From: Peromyscus leucopus
Taxonomy: Eukaryota; Chordata; Mammalia; Rodentia; Cricetidae
DNA: 64,000 nt
Reading direction: 5' to 3'
Assembly (NCBI RefSeq): GCF_004664715.2
Contig: NC_051064.1
Location: forward strand, 114,748,240 to 114,812,239
In this document: positions 35,680 through 46,018 of the stretch, one piece after another
Position numbering within the stretch: position 1 is the first letter of the stretch
Layout: each line of letters starts with the position of its first letter
Notes under the pieces: model-generated
Database searches by the model: none
Told to the model about the DNA's origin: nothing
Seen by the model: the letters and a program-made list of their open reading frames with translations, nothing else
Position numbers and translations under genes: made by a program

Positions 35680-35925
35680 TTTCCTCTCTTTTTGTCTAAA
35701 ATTTAAAAAAGCTTATAACTAATACAAGAAAAATTATATCCAGTAAGTATATACAATATACACAGTCAAGATTACATTAATGATGTCTAGTCCATTAACA
35801 TGTGACAGATTCAGATAAAAACTCCATTTTATATATATTAACAATGTCTAGTCCAGTAACAGAAAAGGAAGCCTCATACTGCCAGGGCCCCAGAAGCCTC
35901 TGTGGAAATATCATGTGAATTTTAA
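35680..35925 (-). mobile_element. ERV internal remnant next to the 35164 LTR
   Basis: PPT followed (in plus order) by AT-rich sequence that parallels 29039 onward. No coding capacity. Outer limit uncertain. Confidence 0.45.
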
Positions 35926-36119
35926 AAAAGGTATTTCTTTCTCTAGCAAGTCAAAACATGGCACAGCCAGTGCCCTGACTTTATGCACTCACCATCTCAA
36001 GCGGGTGGGTGGCCCACACCAAATGAACCTTTGCTGTCTAACACAGAAGCTATGCAGTGGGCAGTAGGCTGTTACAGTCAATGTTCAACTAATGAGGCAG
36101 TAATATGTTTTGATTTGAC

Positions 36120-36387
36120 AGAGGACACGTCGGTGTGTAGGTATGGGGTGGTATATGTGCCTATGTGTGACAGTACCCATGCATGTGTGAGCACAGAAGG
36201 CACCAGGCATCCTGCTCTGCCATTCTATGCCTTATCATCTTAAGACAGGGTCTCTCATTGAACCTATAATTCAACATTTGGCTGAGCAGCATCTCCCAGC
36301 AATCCTTCTGTCTCTGTCCCTCACAGCACAGAAATTACAATTGTGCAGATTTTTAGTTGGAAGCTGGGATCTGAACTCAGATCTTCA
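36120..36387 (-). repeat. B4-type composite SINE, antisense, left part
   Basis: TG-rich leader, gacagggtctctcattgaac, tgggatctgaactcagatct. It is interrupted at 36388 and resumes at 36718. Confidence 0.65.
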
Positions 36388-36717
36388 TGTTGCAGGATAT
36401 TTGATCACGCTGTGGCAACCTGAGACTGTGTTAATAAATTTAACCTTGAATCAGGGGGTGGAGCCAGCAACTAGTTGACAAGAATCAGTCATAGAGTATA
36501 TAGAGGACCCAGGATACAGATAGGCACAGGAAGAAATAGGGAGGGACTTGGAGATACATGGGTTTTTTGGACTTCCCTTTTGGTCAAGGAAGTATGGCCA
36601 GAAGATCAGCTGGTCAATCCTTCACTGCTTTGATCTATCAGGGTTTTCACTCCAATATCTGATCTTTACTGGTAATAGAACAACTAAGGTAATACAACAT
36701 CTGGTGCCCAATGTGAG
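36388..36717 (+). mobile_element. LTR plus primer binding site, no internal region
   Basis: LTR 36388-36699 (TGTTGCAGG to CAACA) has a TATA-like gagtatatagagg and the family end aatatctgatctttactg. It is followed by a 2-base spacer and TGGTGCCCAATGTGAG (36702-36717). That matches a tRNA-Lys-type primer binding site (TGGCGCCCAACGTGGG): two mismatches are CpG-to-TpG changes and one is G-to-A. The interrupted SINE resumes at 36718, so neither gag/pol nor a second LTR is present. Confidence 0.7.
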
Positions 36718-36760
36718 TTGTAGCAGCTGCATTTACCTACTGAGCCATCTGCCCAGTCTG
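36718..36760 (-). repeat. B4-type composite SINE, right part
   Basis: gtagcagctgcatttaccta then ctgagccatctgcccag completes the SINE head interrupted at 36387. Confidence 0.6.
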
Positions 36761-37174
36761 AGACAGTACTTCTGGTCCTATTCATGATCTTATTCTGAGG
36801 AAGTGCTAGACTAATGGAGAAGCAGGCAAATAGAGAGAAACATGAAGATAGTTAAGAACAGAAAGGTAAAAAAGAAAGGTGACGGAAGAGGAGGAAATGG
36901 AGAATGAAAGATACAGATAAGAAAGGGATTGATTACCCACTTTAACCTTGTATTTAAATATGCCCCAACACACCTGGATCATACTGTCCTGAGCAAATGA
37001 CTTCCACCTATGTCTGCCACAGCATGCCAGTTCCTGTAAGTACCTATTACTTTTCCCGTCTTGCTTGCTATTTGAATCTCAGTTTTCTTTCAGGTGATCA
37101 AACATGATTTACTTCAGTGGATCTCAACCAGTTCACATAGTGAAATCACTTGAAGAATTAACAGTTACACACAT
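36761..37174. other. Intergenic, nothing recognised
   Basis: Purine-rich in part, no family assigned. Confidence 0.3.
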
Positions 37175-37219
<45 letters not shown>

Positions 37220-37233
37220 GGGAGGGAGGGAGA

Positions 37234-37303
<70 letters not shown>
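37175..37303. repeat. (CA)n then (GA)n compound microsatellite
   Basis: CA 37175-37217, GGGA-rich junction, GA to 37303. Confidence 0.95.
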
Positions 37304-37306
<3 letters not shown>

Positions 37307-37859
37307 TTTGGGTATGAAGCCTAGGCATCTAATCTATACACACTTTTTAAATTTCCATTTATTCCTGTTGGAATTGAGGGCCACCAGTTTGGGTCAGGCA
37401 TAGATACCCTATTCTTATTTCTGAAATATCACCCCTCTAATCTCCTTTAGCCCCGTGTGTGTGGTGACACACATACATCACGTCACATCAGGGTAACGTG
37501 AACTGCAGAAGGCTGCAGAGCGTAGATGTGGATTTTCACCAGTCTTATGGTACCCTTTCTCCCTTTTCCTGGTACATATCCAGATATGCAGCCTAAAGAT
37601 CACCAGCATAATGCCACGCATCCCCCACAAAGGAAAAAAATTAAAAAGCAAAAATGGACTCCAAATGAATAAACAGTTCTTTAAAACATGTGCTATACTC
37701 AACAACTGCAGATGACTGCACCACATCTTCACAAGAAAGGGCCCATCAACAGCAAGGCTCGGATGAAGGAGGGACTCAGGGGACCTACCCTCACGGACGA
37801 ACTGTTTTCTACTGTTTGATTCAGGGAAAGGGAGAGTCATTGTCTTAAGCTATGTATCC
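37304..37859. other. Intergenic; possible L1 sequence in the right half
   Basis: 37620-37850 may be L1-derived given the L1 3' UTR that follows, but no motif is decisive. Confidence 0.3.
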
Positions 37860-38105
37860 ACTGTTGACCCCATCATTCTCCAATGGATAATCTCAATTCA
37901 GTGGCCAGGCAGATAGCCATGGTAAAATTAAATTGGTAGGAAAATAAAACCAGAAGCCATAAATCTAGGGAGGGAACAGGCACGGGGAAGAAGGGATTGA
38001 TGGGGAGTGGAAGGGAGATGAGAGAGCATTGGGGTATGTGAGCAACCAGAATGAATTATATGCATCTTTTAAATTGTCAAATAATTAACCTAATTAAAAA
38101 ATACT
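37860..38105 (+). mobile_element. Rodent L1 3' UTR
   Basis: accccatcattctccaatgg, cagtggccaggcagatagcc, then a G-rich stretch and aattatatgcatcttttaaa with an A-rich end. Confidence 0.6.
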
Positions 38106-38230
38106 ACAGTTCATAAAATGGAAAAATGGAAAAACCTATTTCCCTTTTACCAAGATACCTCTAGACAAATATCAGCCAGTCAGGGTCCTGAACCCTGGAA
38201 ATCCCCTCATCCTCAACCTCTACTATGATT

Positions 38231-38278
38231 TAAAAAAACAAAACAAACAAACAAACAAACAAAAAAAAACAAAAAAAC
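38231..38278. repeat. CAAA-rich low complexity
   Basis: Repeated caaa units in an A-rich tract. Confidence 0.85.
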
Positions 38279-38283
38279 CCACC

Positions 38284-38430
38284 CTGTCTGGGCTCAGCAC
38301 TCTGATTGTAACACTGCATCTGACACATGAAGGGTCCAAGCTCAACCTTCAATAAAGGCTCCTTGCTTTTACATAAGGGATTGTGTCTCCATGGTGGTCT
38401 TTTGGGAGTCCCCATGATCTGGGCATAACA
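38284..38430 (+). mobile_element. ERV1-like LTR 3' end (R-U5 fragment)
   Basis: AATAAA at 38351 followed by ggctccttgctttt and ggtggtcttttgggagtccc, ending gggcataaca at 38430. This is the R-U5 layout of gammaretrovirus-like LTRs. The U3 part and any internal sequence are not recognisable. Confidence 0.55.
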
Positions 38431-39390
38431 GTTCTCAGGAGGATTGTGGAAGAGCTTTGGAACTTCAGGATGGAAAAACCCTTGAGTGCTTATAGCTTCC
38501 TGGGTATTCTGTGGAAGCTTTGAAGATCAGAATACTGAGAGAAAGGCAGAAAACTGAGGCCTGCTTGTGATGTTTTAGAGTGAAGTAAAGACTCTATTAG
38601 GCTGTTTGCATGATGTTTTGAGCTGCGAATTTCTGGTTTCTGGTCAGCTAGGGCTGAATATTCAGCTGTAATCAACAAGAGGCCAGCACCACTGAAGAGA
38701 AACCTTTGCTTTACTGATAACAATCTATACTGGTTAGGTAGAGCTGAGAATTCACCTGTGATGAATAAGAAACCGAAATCACCGAGCTGAAATTTCCTGG
38801 AAATATTTCTTTGGGCTCAGCACACAGAATCTGTGGTTCAGAGGGGATCAAGGCTGCATCTTGGGGTGGCAGCTGAACTTTGTAATGTGCATGAGTCTTC
38901 CAGATTTGGTTTTGGTGGCATGAGGCCTGCAGGATTAAAGTATTCATGGAGAGCAGCTGAGGCACTATGAGAGTCCAGGAGAGGCTATTGGCAAAAGTGC
39001 AGCTTAAGTTGTAGTAGAGGCCCCAGAGTTTGGAGAAGGCGTGGGGGGAAGCTGAGGCTTGGCCCTATGAGGCAAGGTTGGAGTCCTTGAAGAGGGCCCA
39101 GGGCAGTCTACTAGTGAAAGTGCAACCTTGGTTTCAGTAGAAACTCTAAGATATTGGAGATGTTGGGACTGTGGAATGACCACTGAGGACAGCAGCAGAT
39201 GTAGAGTGGACCCAGCCTGAGCTTACTAAACAAGCTATATGTGCTAGAAGCAGAGCTTCCCAAATTTTTTGTAACCGTGGAGCTCATGAGAAAGTCCCAA
39301 ATGTTGGACACTGAGCTATTTATATACTATTGGGATTCACTTTTGCTTTTTCTTAATTATCTTGGTGCTTTCTTCATGAGTAAGAAGTTT
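38431..39390. other. Unassigned repeat-like DNA with diverged internal duplications
   Basis: ctggtcagctagggctgaat (38640) recurs diverged as ctggttaggtagagctgaga (38730). A second pair (aaaagtgcagcttaagttg at about 38993; gaaagtgcaaccttggtttc at about 39116) has period near 123. It suggests an old repetitive element of unknown class. Confidence 0.35.
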
Positions 39391-39814
39391 TGTTGTATCA
39401 TATTTTATTTGTATTCTGACAAATAAAGCTTACCTGGAGATTATAGTGCAGAACTAGCCACTAGTTAACCATATAAGCCAGGCAGTCGTGCCATACACCT
39501 TTAATCCCAGCACTTGGGAGGAGGAAGCAGGAAGATAAAAAATTCAAGACCACCCTGGACTACACGAGATTGAACCAGTCTAAAAGAGAAACAGAGCTGG
39601 CTGGTGGCGGCACATGCCTTTAATCCCAGCACTAGGGAGGTGGAGACAGGATCTAGGCCCATTCAGATATGATTCCCCTTTTACTCTGAGATTTCATAGA
39701 GGTAAGAAGTCTCTATCTCATGGCTGGCAGCTCTGCTTTTCTGATCTTTCAGCTTTCACCCTCAATATCTGACTCTGGGTTTTTATTGTTAGGACTAATT
39801 AGTACTGTGCTTCA
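39391..39814 (+). mobile_element. Solo LTR of the B1-associated ERV family, with two B1 segments
   Basis: 424 bp, TGTTGTATC start and TGCTTCA end, flanked by perfect 6-bp duplications AAGTTT (39385-39390, 39815-39820). AATAAA lies near the 5' end (39421). Two B1-derived segments sit head to tail inside (ccaggcagtcgtgcc and ctggctggtggcggcacatg, each with ctttaatcccagcac). The family end aatatctgactctgggtttt is at the right. The 6-bp duplication is of ERVK-type length. Confidence 0.85.
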
Positions 39815-39820
39815 AAGTTT

Positions 39821-40079
39821 GTAAATTATTTTTATTTTTAATTTACAGGAGCTACCTGTTGAAAGACATTGTACTTTTTAAAAAAGAGACAGTGATCTTT
39901 AAAAGAGATTGAACCTTTACTGTTTGGATTTTTGTTAAAGAATGGCAAACTTTTAAAGCTATACTGTTGTCTTTTATTGTGATATTAACATGAGATCTTA
40001 GGGAGAAACAAGAAAGGAAAGGTTATGATTTAATAGTGGTGTGTCAGGTAGACAAAGGGTCAATTCTGCTGACTAGGTT
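39821..40079. other. Intergenic AT-rich, nothing recognised
   Basis: No gene or family assigned. Confidence 0.3.
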
Positions 40080-40104
40080 TTCCTTTTCTCTTTTCTCTTT
40101 CTTT

Positions 40105-40167
<63 letters not shown>

Positions 40168-40223
40168 CCTTCCCTCCCTCCCTCTCTCCCTCCCACTCTT
40201 TCTTTTCTTTTCTTTCTTTCTTC

Positions 40224-40265
<42 letters not shown>

Positions 40266-40314
40266 CTCTTTCTCTCTTTCTCTCTTTCTCTCTTTCTCTC
40301 TTTCTCTCTTTCTC

Positions 40315-40393
<79 letters not shown>
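40080..40393. repeat. Long (TTTC)n microsatellite
   Basis: About 310 bp of TTTC units, with a CCCT-rich interruption at 40167-40199 and a (TCTCTT)-like block near 40262-40319. The long charged minus frame and Phe/Leu/Ser plus frame across it are artefacts. Confidence 0.97.
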
Positions 40394-40395
40394 GT

Positions 40396-40778
40396 CAGTT
40401 TGACAAGCTAGAGTCATCTGGGAAGAAGGGACCTCAATTGAGAAAGTGCCTCTATCAGATTGGCCTGTGTGCAAATCTGGGGGGCTTCTTGATTAATGAC
40501 TGCGGAAGTGCCAGTCCACTGTGAGAGGTTCCATTCCTGGACAGGCAGTCCTGGGTTGTAGAAGAAAGCAGGCTGAGCAAGCCACGGCGAGGAGGGGGGC
40601 ATGAGGGGGGCAAGCCAGTAAGCAGCATTCTTCTATGCTCTCTGCTCCAGTACCTGCTTCCATCTCCTGCCCGGACAACCCTTGATGGTAGATCGTAACC
40701 AATAAACCAAATAAACCCTTCCTCACCAAGTCATTTAATGGCTGGTGTTTTATCACAGCAACAGGAAGCAACTAGAAG
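40396..40778 (+). repeat. Rodent dispersed repeat type A, near full length
   Basis: Starts gtcagtttgacaagctagag, continues gggacctcaattgagaaagt, gcaggctgagcaagccacgg, gccagtaagcagcattcttc, and ends tggtgttttatcacagcaac. It abuts the TTTC tract. Confidence 0.75.
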
Positions 40779-41399
40779 AAGCCTCTTTCATTAGTGTGTA
40801 AATGGCTGTCTTCACCTGGTGTCTTCACAGGGTTGTGCACAGTTTATGTCAAAGTCTTAATCTCATCTCATGAAGACAATAGCGATTCACACTGCTTAAA
40901 ATGTGTACATCTCTAACAGCTCTGTGAGAACTGTGTTGACAGGCTTTTTGTTTTATATTGGAGAAGTAGGTAGGACTGGGCCTCAAGAGGCCCTCTGCTA
41001 GGTCGGAAGTCATGCCCACTTCCAGGAAGTGGTTTGTACCCAGGACTCGAAATTTCACTGTGTGCTCTTCCACTGTCTCCAGTCCCACTCTGGCTCGTTA
41101 CTCATGCCTGTTTACCCTGAGGTTGTCATATAAAAATGTGGATGTGATCCTTCACTGGCTTATTACTTTCTAAAGCTCAGCCAGAGGAATGATACTCTAA
41201 TTCTTATTGACTGAGCTAGCATCTTACTTAAGGGAGACAAGGTTAATAAAACAAAGCATTCTTCTGGGTATCTATTATTACATGTAATTGGAGAATACAT
41301 CTTAAGCCCAAATGCATTTTTCCAAAGGGTACAATTCATACAGCTCTGTACAATAAAATTCTTACAACAAACTGATTTCTGCTTTAGTGTGTTTTATGG
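40779..41399. other. Intergenic, nothing recognised
   Basis: No repeat family or gene identified. Confidence 0.3.
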
Positions 41400-41722
41400 G
41401 TCTGTGCAAGTTAGTATGCATGGGGCACACATGTGCATGTGTGTGCATGTGTGCATGGAGGCCAGAGGTCAACATGAGTATTTGTATAACCTTCCACCTT
41501 GTGTTTTGAGACAGGGTCTCTCACTGAACCTGAAATTCACTGAATGGACTAAGCTGGCTGGCCAGCAAGCTCCTTGGAGTCCTTCTGTTTTGGTGTCCCC
41601 AGCATTGGGGTTACAGGCATACAACTACACCCAGCCTTTTATGTAGATGCTAGGGACCAAACTTAGGTATTCATGTTTATATGGCTAGTACTTTATTGAC
41701 TGAGCCATCTCCCCATCATCTC
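41400..41722 (-). repeat. B4-type composite SINE, antisense
   Basis: TG/CA-rich leader, ggaggccagaggtcaacatg, gacagggtctctcactgaac, gctggctggccagcaagctc, actgagccatctcccca. Confidence 0.8.
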
Positions 41723-41911
41723 TTTTGTCTGTCATAACAAACTATCAGAGACTTGAAAAATCATAATCATTTCTGTTAAGGCTTTTGTAGTATTATTCTT
41801 AGTGATAGCTAAGCATAGTGTTAAAGGTTTAGAAATGGTTCTCCTATAAGGTGCACAGAATTATCAACATAGATGATCGGGGTATGTTTTAATAACAGAA
41901 TTCAAATCATA

Positions 41912-42109
41912 TTTTTTTTTTGAGACAGGGTTTCTCTGTGTAGCTCTGGCTGTCCTAGAACTCACTCTTTAGACCAGGCTGACCTTGAACTCAGAGAGAT
42001 CCACCTGCCTCTGCCAATCAGGCATTTTAAACACCTCCATTGGTGACTGACAGCTGATCACATTTTCGCAACTGTTGGGATTAAAGGAGTGTACCACCAC
42101 TGCCTGGCC
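41912..42109 (-). repeat. B1 SINE, antisense, interrupted by a minisatellite unit
   Basis: T-tract, gagacagggtttctctgtgt, gaccaggctgaccttgaact, ccacctgcctctgcc, then 56 foreign bases (42016-42071), then tgggattaaaggagtgtacc and actgcctggcc. The insert is the reverse complement of the minisatellite unit at 42564-42777. Confidence 0.85.
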
Positions 42110-42267
42110 ATAAAATTATTTTTTTAACATCTGTTTTGTAATAATAATATAATAACCAGGTTTATCAGGAGTATTTGGTGTATTTTGTCTCACTTAATTG
42201 GCATATTTTTTTTACTCATAATACTAAAATAAGACATAATACAGATTCATCATTATAGCAAAAAGAA

Positions 42268-42505
42268 GGCTGCCTTTGCATTAAGACAGTTCTAACTTTA
42301 AATTCTTGCTCTGCCAGGCACTGTCATTGTTCCTGGGTAAGCTAATTTATTCCAACTTTGCTTCCTGTTTTGTTAAGTAGGAATACTGAAACCTTGCAGA
42401 ATCATGTGAGGTATGTCATTATGTTCCTAAAGTACTTTGTGCAATGCCTGATACACAATAACAGTGAGTAGTGATGGTGGCTGCTGCTATTAAAATGCTT
42501 TCTAC
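42268..42505 (+). repeat. MIR SINE
   Basis: Sense MIR: aattcttgctctgccaggca, cctgggtaagctaatttatt, aatcatgtgaggtatgtcat, gtgcaatgcctgatacacaa. Confidence 0.65.
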
Positions 42506-42563
42506 TAATGAAGACAATGATTGTTAGAGATGAGTTTCCTGAAAGATACTGAATACTAATGAG

Positions 42564-42777
42564 TGTCAGCCACTAATGAAGGTGTTCAAAATGCCTCTGA
42601 TTGGCTGTCAGTCACCAATGGAGGTGTTTAAAAAGCCTGTGATCTGCTGTCAGTCACCAATGAAGGTGTTTAAAAGTGCCTCTGATTTGCTGTCAGTCAC
42701 CAATGAAGGTGTTTTAAAAATGCCTCCGATTGGCTAGCAGTCACCAATGGAGGTATTTAAAATGCCTCTGATCGGCT
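42564..42777 (+). repeat. 42-44 bp minisatellite, five units
   Basis: Units start at 42564, 42606, 42648, 42691 and 42735. The shared core is gtcagtcaccaatgaaggtg, then tttaaaa and tgcctctgatt. Units differ by a few substitutions and 1-2 base indels, so it is not a fresh expansion. Confidence 0.9.
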
Positions 42778-43260
42778 GGCTATTCTGAGTTATCATCCTC
42801 ACTTCAAATAAATGCAAAGTAGCTAGTAGAAAAGAAAAGGTTATCTCCAAGTGTTCATTAAGTGAGGTAGTGAGGTTAGGGCTCACATTTCCCACTGCAC
42901 TTGCTTCCTGGAAAGTTTCATGCGGGGTCAAAGGGGGAAGTCCAGAAGCTGTGCCGTTTCTGTTTTCGTGTTGCCTGTGCTTGAAAGTGCTGCCGCTCAC
43001 ACCGACTCTTCCTCCGTAATTCTATGCCCAGGACTCAGGAACTAGCAGCAGACTTTAAGGCAGTGGCAGAAGGAACTCCTGGGAGTCGGTCACAGCCTGG
43101 AAGGAAGAGTGAACACACCTCGGCTCTGGCCTGAGGGAGGATGCTCCTATCCATGGCTGACCGCTAGCTCAAAGAATTCAAACCAGATCTGGTGGTCTTC
43201 AGAAGACTTCTGACCTGGGCAGTGCTGATCTGAGAATAGAAAGGAAAGAACTCAAGCCCA
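42778..43260. other. Intergenic unique sequence, nothing recognised
   Basis: No gene or repeat seen. Confidence 0.3.
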
Positions 43261-43403
43261 CTGTCCTGAGATAACTGCTGTCTGTCCTGAGGTCACTGCT
43301 AATTGTCCTGAGGTCACTGCTGTCTGTCCTGAGGTCACTGCTGTCTGTCCTGAGATAACTGCTGTCTGTCCTGAGGTCACTGCTGTCTGTCCTGAGGTTA
43401 CTG
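43261..43403 (+). repeat. 21-bp minisatellite, about 6.8 units
   Basis: Unit ctgtcctgaggtcactgctg(t) starts every 21 bases from 43261 to 43387. Two variants occur, gaggtcac and gagataac, in order B A A A B A and a partial A. Because 21 is a multiple of 3, the minus strand stays open and would encode DLRTDSS heptads. This is not evidence for a gene. Confidence 0.95.
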
Positions 43404-43914
43404 TTTCCCCCTGCTGTCGTGGGCCTGGTACTTTTCACTTTGTGGGAGTCTGTGAGATGGATTGCACATACACAAAGAGGTGAGGCCTGGTCACTGAACT
43501 AGCAGGTGGCAAAGACAGCAACAGCCCCATGTTAGTCTGAATTTAAGGGATGGAATTTAAGAGGTCCATGGGAACCAAAGATTCCCCAGGATGTCTGAAT
43601 TTTAACTCAACACATCTGTAATTAAGCACATTTTCTATGCAAACTTTTTTAAATACAAAAGAAAGTGAAAAGAAAACCAAGTTGCTGCTGCACTTCCAAT
43701 CTAGGGGAAAGATCTAGGCCAGGTTAACCTGATCTCCAAGTGTCCTTTCTCTACCTCTGGCCTGTAATGTGAGATAATTAGAATATTTTGAGACATTTTA
43801 TCGGAAGAATTTTTTCCTATGGATATTTTAAAAAGACTATCACGTAAATAAAACCGGACAATAAAGCCCACACAATAAAGCATTTAACTCACTCCTCAGT
43901 CAACAAGAACTTCT
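43404..43914. other. Intergenic, nothing recognised
   Basis: No repeat family or gene identified. Confidence 0.3.
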
Positions 43915-44060
43915 TTCACTGTATAGTACTTGATTTAAGCCTAAACAAATCCTATGAGGTACCCATTTCACAGATGAGGAAACTGAAGCCTAAGGAGTGA
44001 AGTGTTCCATTTCAGGTGGGCTTAGAGTCAATGGAGTATCTGAGCAGGGATAGAAAACCA
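43915..44060 (-). repeat. MIR SINE
   Basis: Antisense MIR: cctatgaggtacccatttca, cagatgaggaaactgaagcc, then a degraded arm. Confidence 0.65.
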
Positions 44061-44109
44061 AGTCTCCAGAGAGCCACCCCACACCTCTCTTCTTATATAA
44101 TGTTCTAGC

Positions 44110-44192
44110 TTCGCTTTTGTTGCTGTGATAAAAACATCCTCAAAAAACAACTTAGAAAAAGAGTTTGTTTAGCTCACAATCCTGGGTGACAG
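44110..44192 (-). repeat. Type A dispersed repeat, antisense, first part
   Basis: gcttttgttgctgtgataaa, acaacttagaaaaagagttt, ctcacaatcctgggtgacag. The element is split here and resumes at 46804. It is the outermost layer of a nest. Confidence 0.6.
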
Positions 44193-44430
44193 TCTGTGGT
44201 GGTTTGCATAGGAATGGCCCCCATAGACTCCTGTGTTTGAATGCTGGACCCAAAGTGTCAGGAAGTGTGGAGGAAGTGTGTCAAGAAGGGTGAAGGAAGT
44301 GTTGGGGCAGACTTTGAGGTCTCATATGTTCAAGCTGTGCTCAGTGTGGTACACAGATTCAGTCTCCTTCTGCCGCCTTCAGATCAAGATGTGGAACTCT
44401 CAGCTCCTCCTCCTGCACCATTACTGCTGC
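44193..44430 (+). repeat. Type B dispersed repeat, first part
   Basis: gtggtggtttgcataggaat, cccatagactcctgtgtttg, agatcaagatgtggaactct. It is interrupted near 44430 and continues at 46635. Confidence 0.6.
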
Positions 44431-44543
44431 CTCCAGTAACTTAGGGCTTGAGGCAGAGCCAGTGCAGTCAGCAGATTATCACTCAACTTGACTTTTCTGT
44501 CTGAGGGAGTAAAACTTAACTCTCTGAGGCCAGTATAAAAGGG

Positions 44544-44545
<2 letters not shown>

Positions 44546-44582
<37 letters not shown>
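44546..44582. repeat. (CA)n microsatellite
   Basis: Uninterrupted CA dinucleotides. Confidence 0.95.
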
Positions 44583-44583
<1 letters not shown>

Positions 44584-46018
44584 CTCTAAATCTCTAACAT
44601 GTCAGGATCTCACCTAGGGTGCTGATAATGACAAGCCTTCAGTAGGTCAGAGAAACAGAAGAGGAGATGCAGAGCAAGCGAGCTGCTGGACAGACAAGCA
44701 CATCAGGACTTTTCTCAGGGCCATTAGTTCTTCATTTTATTATTTTTACTGATGGTTATTCTACTCTATTTCTTTTCTGTTCTGTTTTTCTACTCTGATA
44801 TATCCCTTCTGTCTCTCTTGGTGTCTTCCTTCTAGCTTGCCTTCTATATCTTTTCTGGTGTTTTCTTTCTCTCGTGTCTTTTTTTATTCTCTTACAGCTT
44901 ATATACCCCAGCAAAATCTCTCAAGCAATATAAAAATTACAACTTGGTTACATTTTATTTTTCTTTCAAGTGAATGATTACAATGAATACAAGTAAAAAC
45001 CAGCATGCTTTTCATATCCCTTACGTGATTAAATATTTTACATATTATAGGTGAATAACAAGTTGTCTTAAGAACCCACACACATTCATACCCAAGTAAT
45101 TTGTTATAAATTAACAGAGTATAAGAAAGTAAGATACTTTTCTTAGCCAATTCTTTAACTGACAGGTTGAATTTTGCAGTTACAAAGAAAGGATCAATCA
45201 TTTCATTACTTGTTTCAAAGGGTATTCTTATAAGGAATCTTAAAAGAATCACAAACATAAAAACCTAAACTTTTATATATCAAAAAGAATCAGTCATCTC
45301 TACTTTAAATCTTCAGGGTGTATACCTGCTCATCAACAGTTTTTTATATCAGAAAGCTGAGGGCAGAAATGGGTACAAGGAATCAATCATCACCCTTGAT
45401 CACCAACCAATCCTAGCAAGGAAGGCTAAAAATAATTGGGCTGCTTTGTTCTTGTTCCCTGACCTTAATGAGTCCCTCACTCAACTATGTGCCTTTCTAA
45501 ACTTTATATTGTTTCCCAAGGTTTTTCACCTCAAAGCTATTAACATCTTAACCTAACCTTAATTCATTATTTAAAGCTTTGTTTTAGCTATGGTGCACAC
45601 TGAAACCTGTGAACATATATCTCAACATTAAGATTAAAATAACTTGAGCTAACTTAGCTTCTGGGACTCAATTTTCTTAATCATTAACCTAAGTCACAGT
45701 CTATATGGTGCCTCAAGAGAAGCTAGCTTGGTGACATTTCCTTGTTCTTATTTTCTATCCTTTGCAGCCCCTGATTTATCAGGGATGGGGACAACACCAT
45801 ATCTTGCTCTTACCTATATTAGTTTTCCCACTAAACTAACCTCTATCATAATCTCTTCCTATGTTTATTAAAGGCCCTCAATCATCAAAATCTTATTTAA
45901 ACTAATACTATTATTGTATAAAATCGTTGCTTCAGTTAAACAGCACAGCTTAGGTTTAAATAATCTTCATATTAATCCACAGGTAAAAATGCCCAGTATG
46001 TAAACATTACACCATGGA

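Noticed and set aside
36388..36717. Ordinary solo LTR
   Set aside because: The primer-site-like 16 bases after the CA end, before the SINE resumes, make a plain solo LTR unlikely, so it is reported as LTR plus PBS.
40036..40524. Long Phe/Leu/Ser plus frame and Lys/Glu minus frame
   Set aside because: Both arise from the TTTC tract and have no promoter, splice sites or flanking coding sequence.
42564..43403. CRISPR-like spaced repeats
   Set aside because: Units are contiguous minisatellites with no unique spacers, in a mammalian genome.
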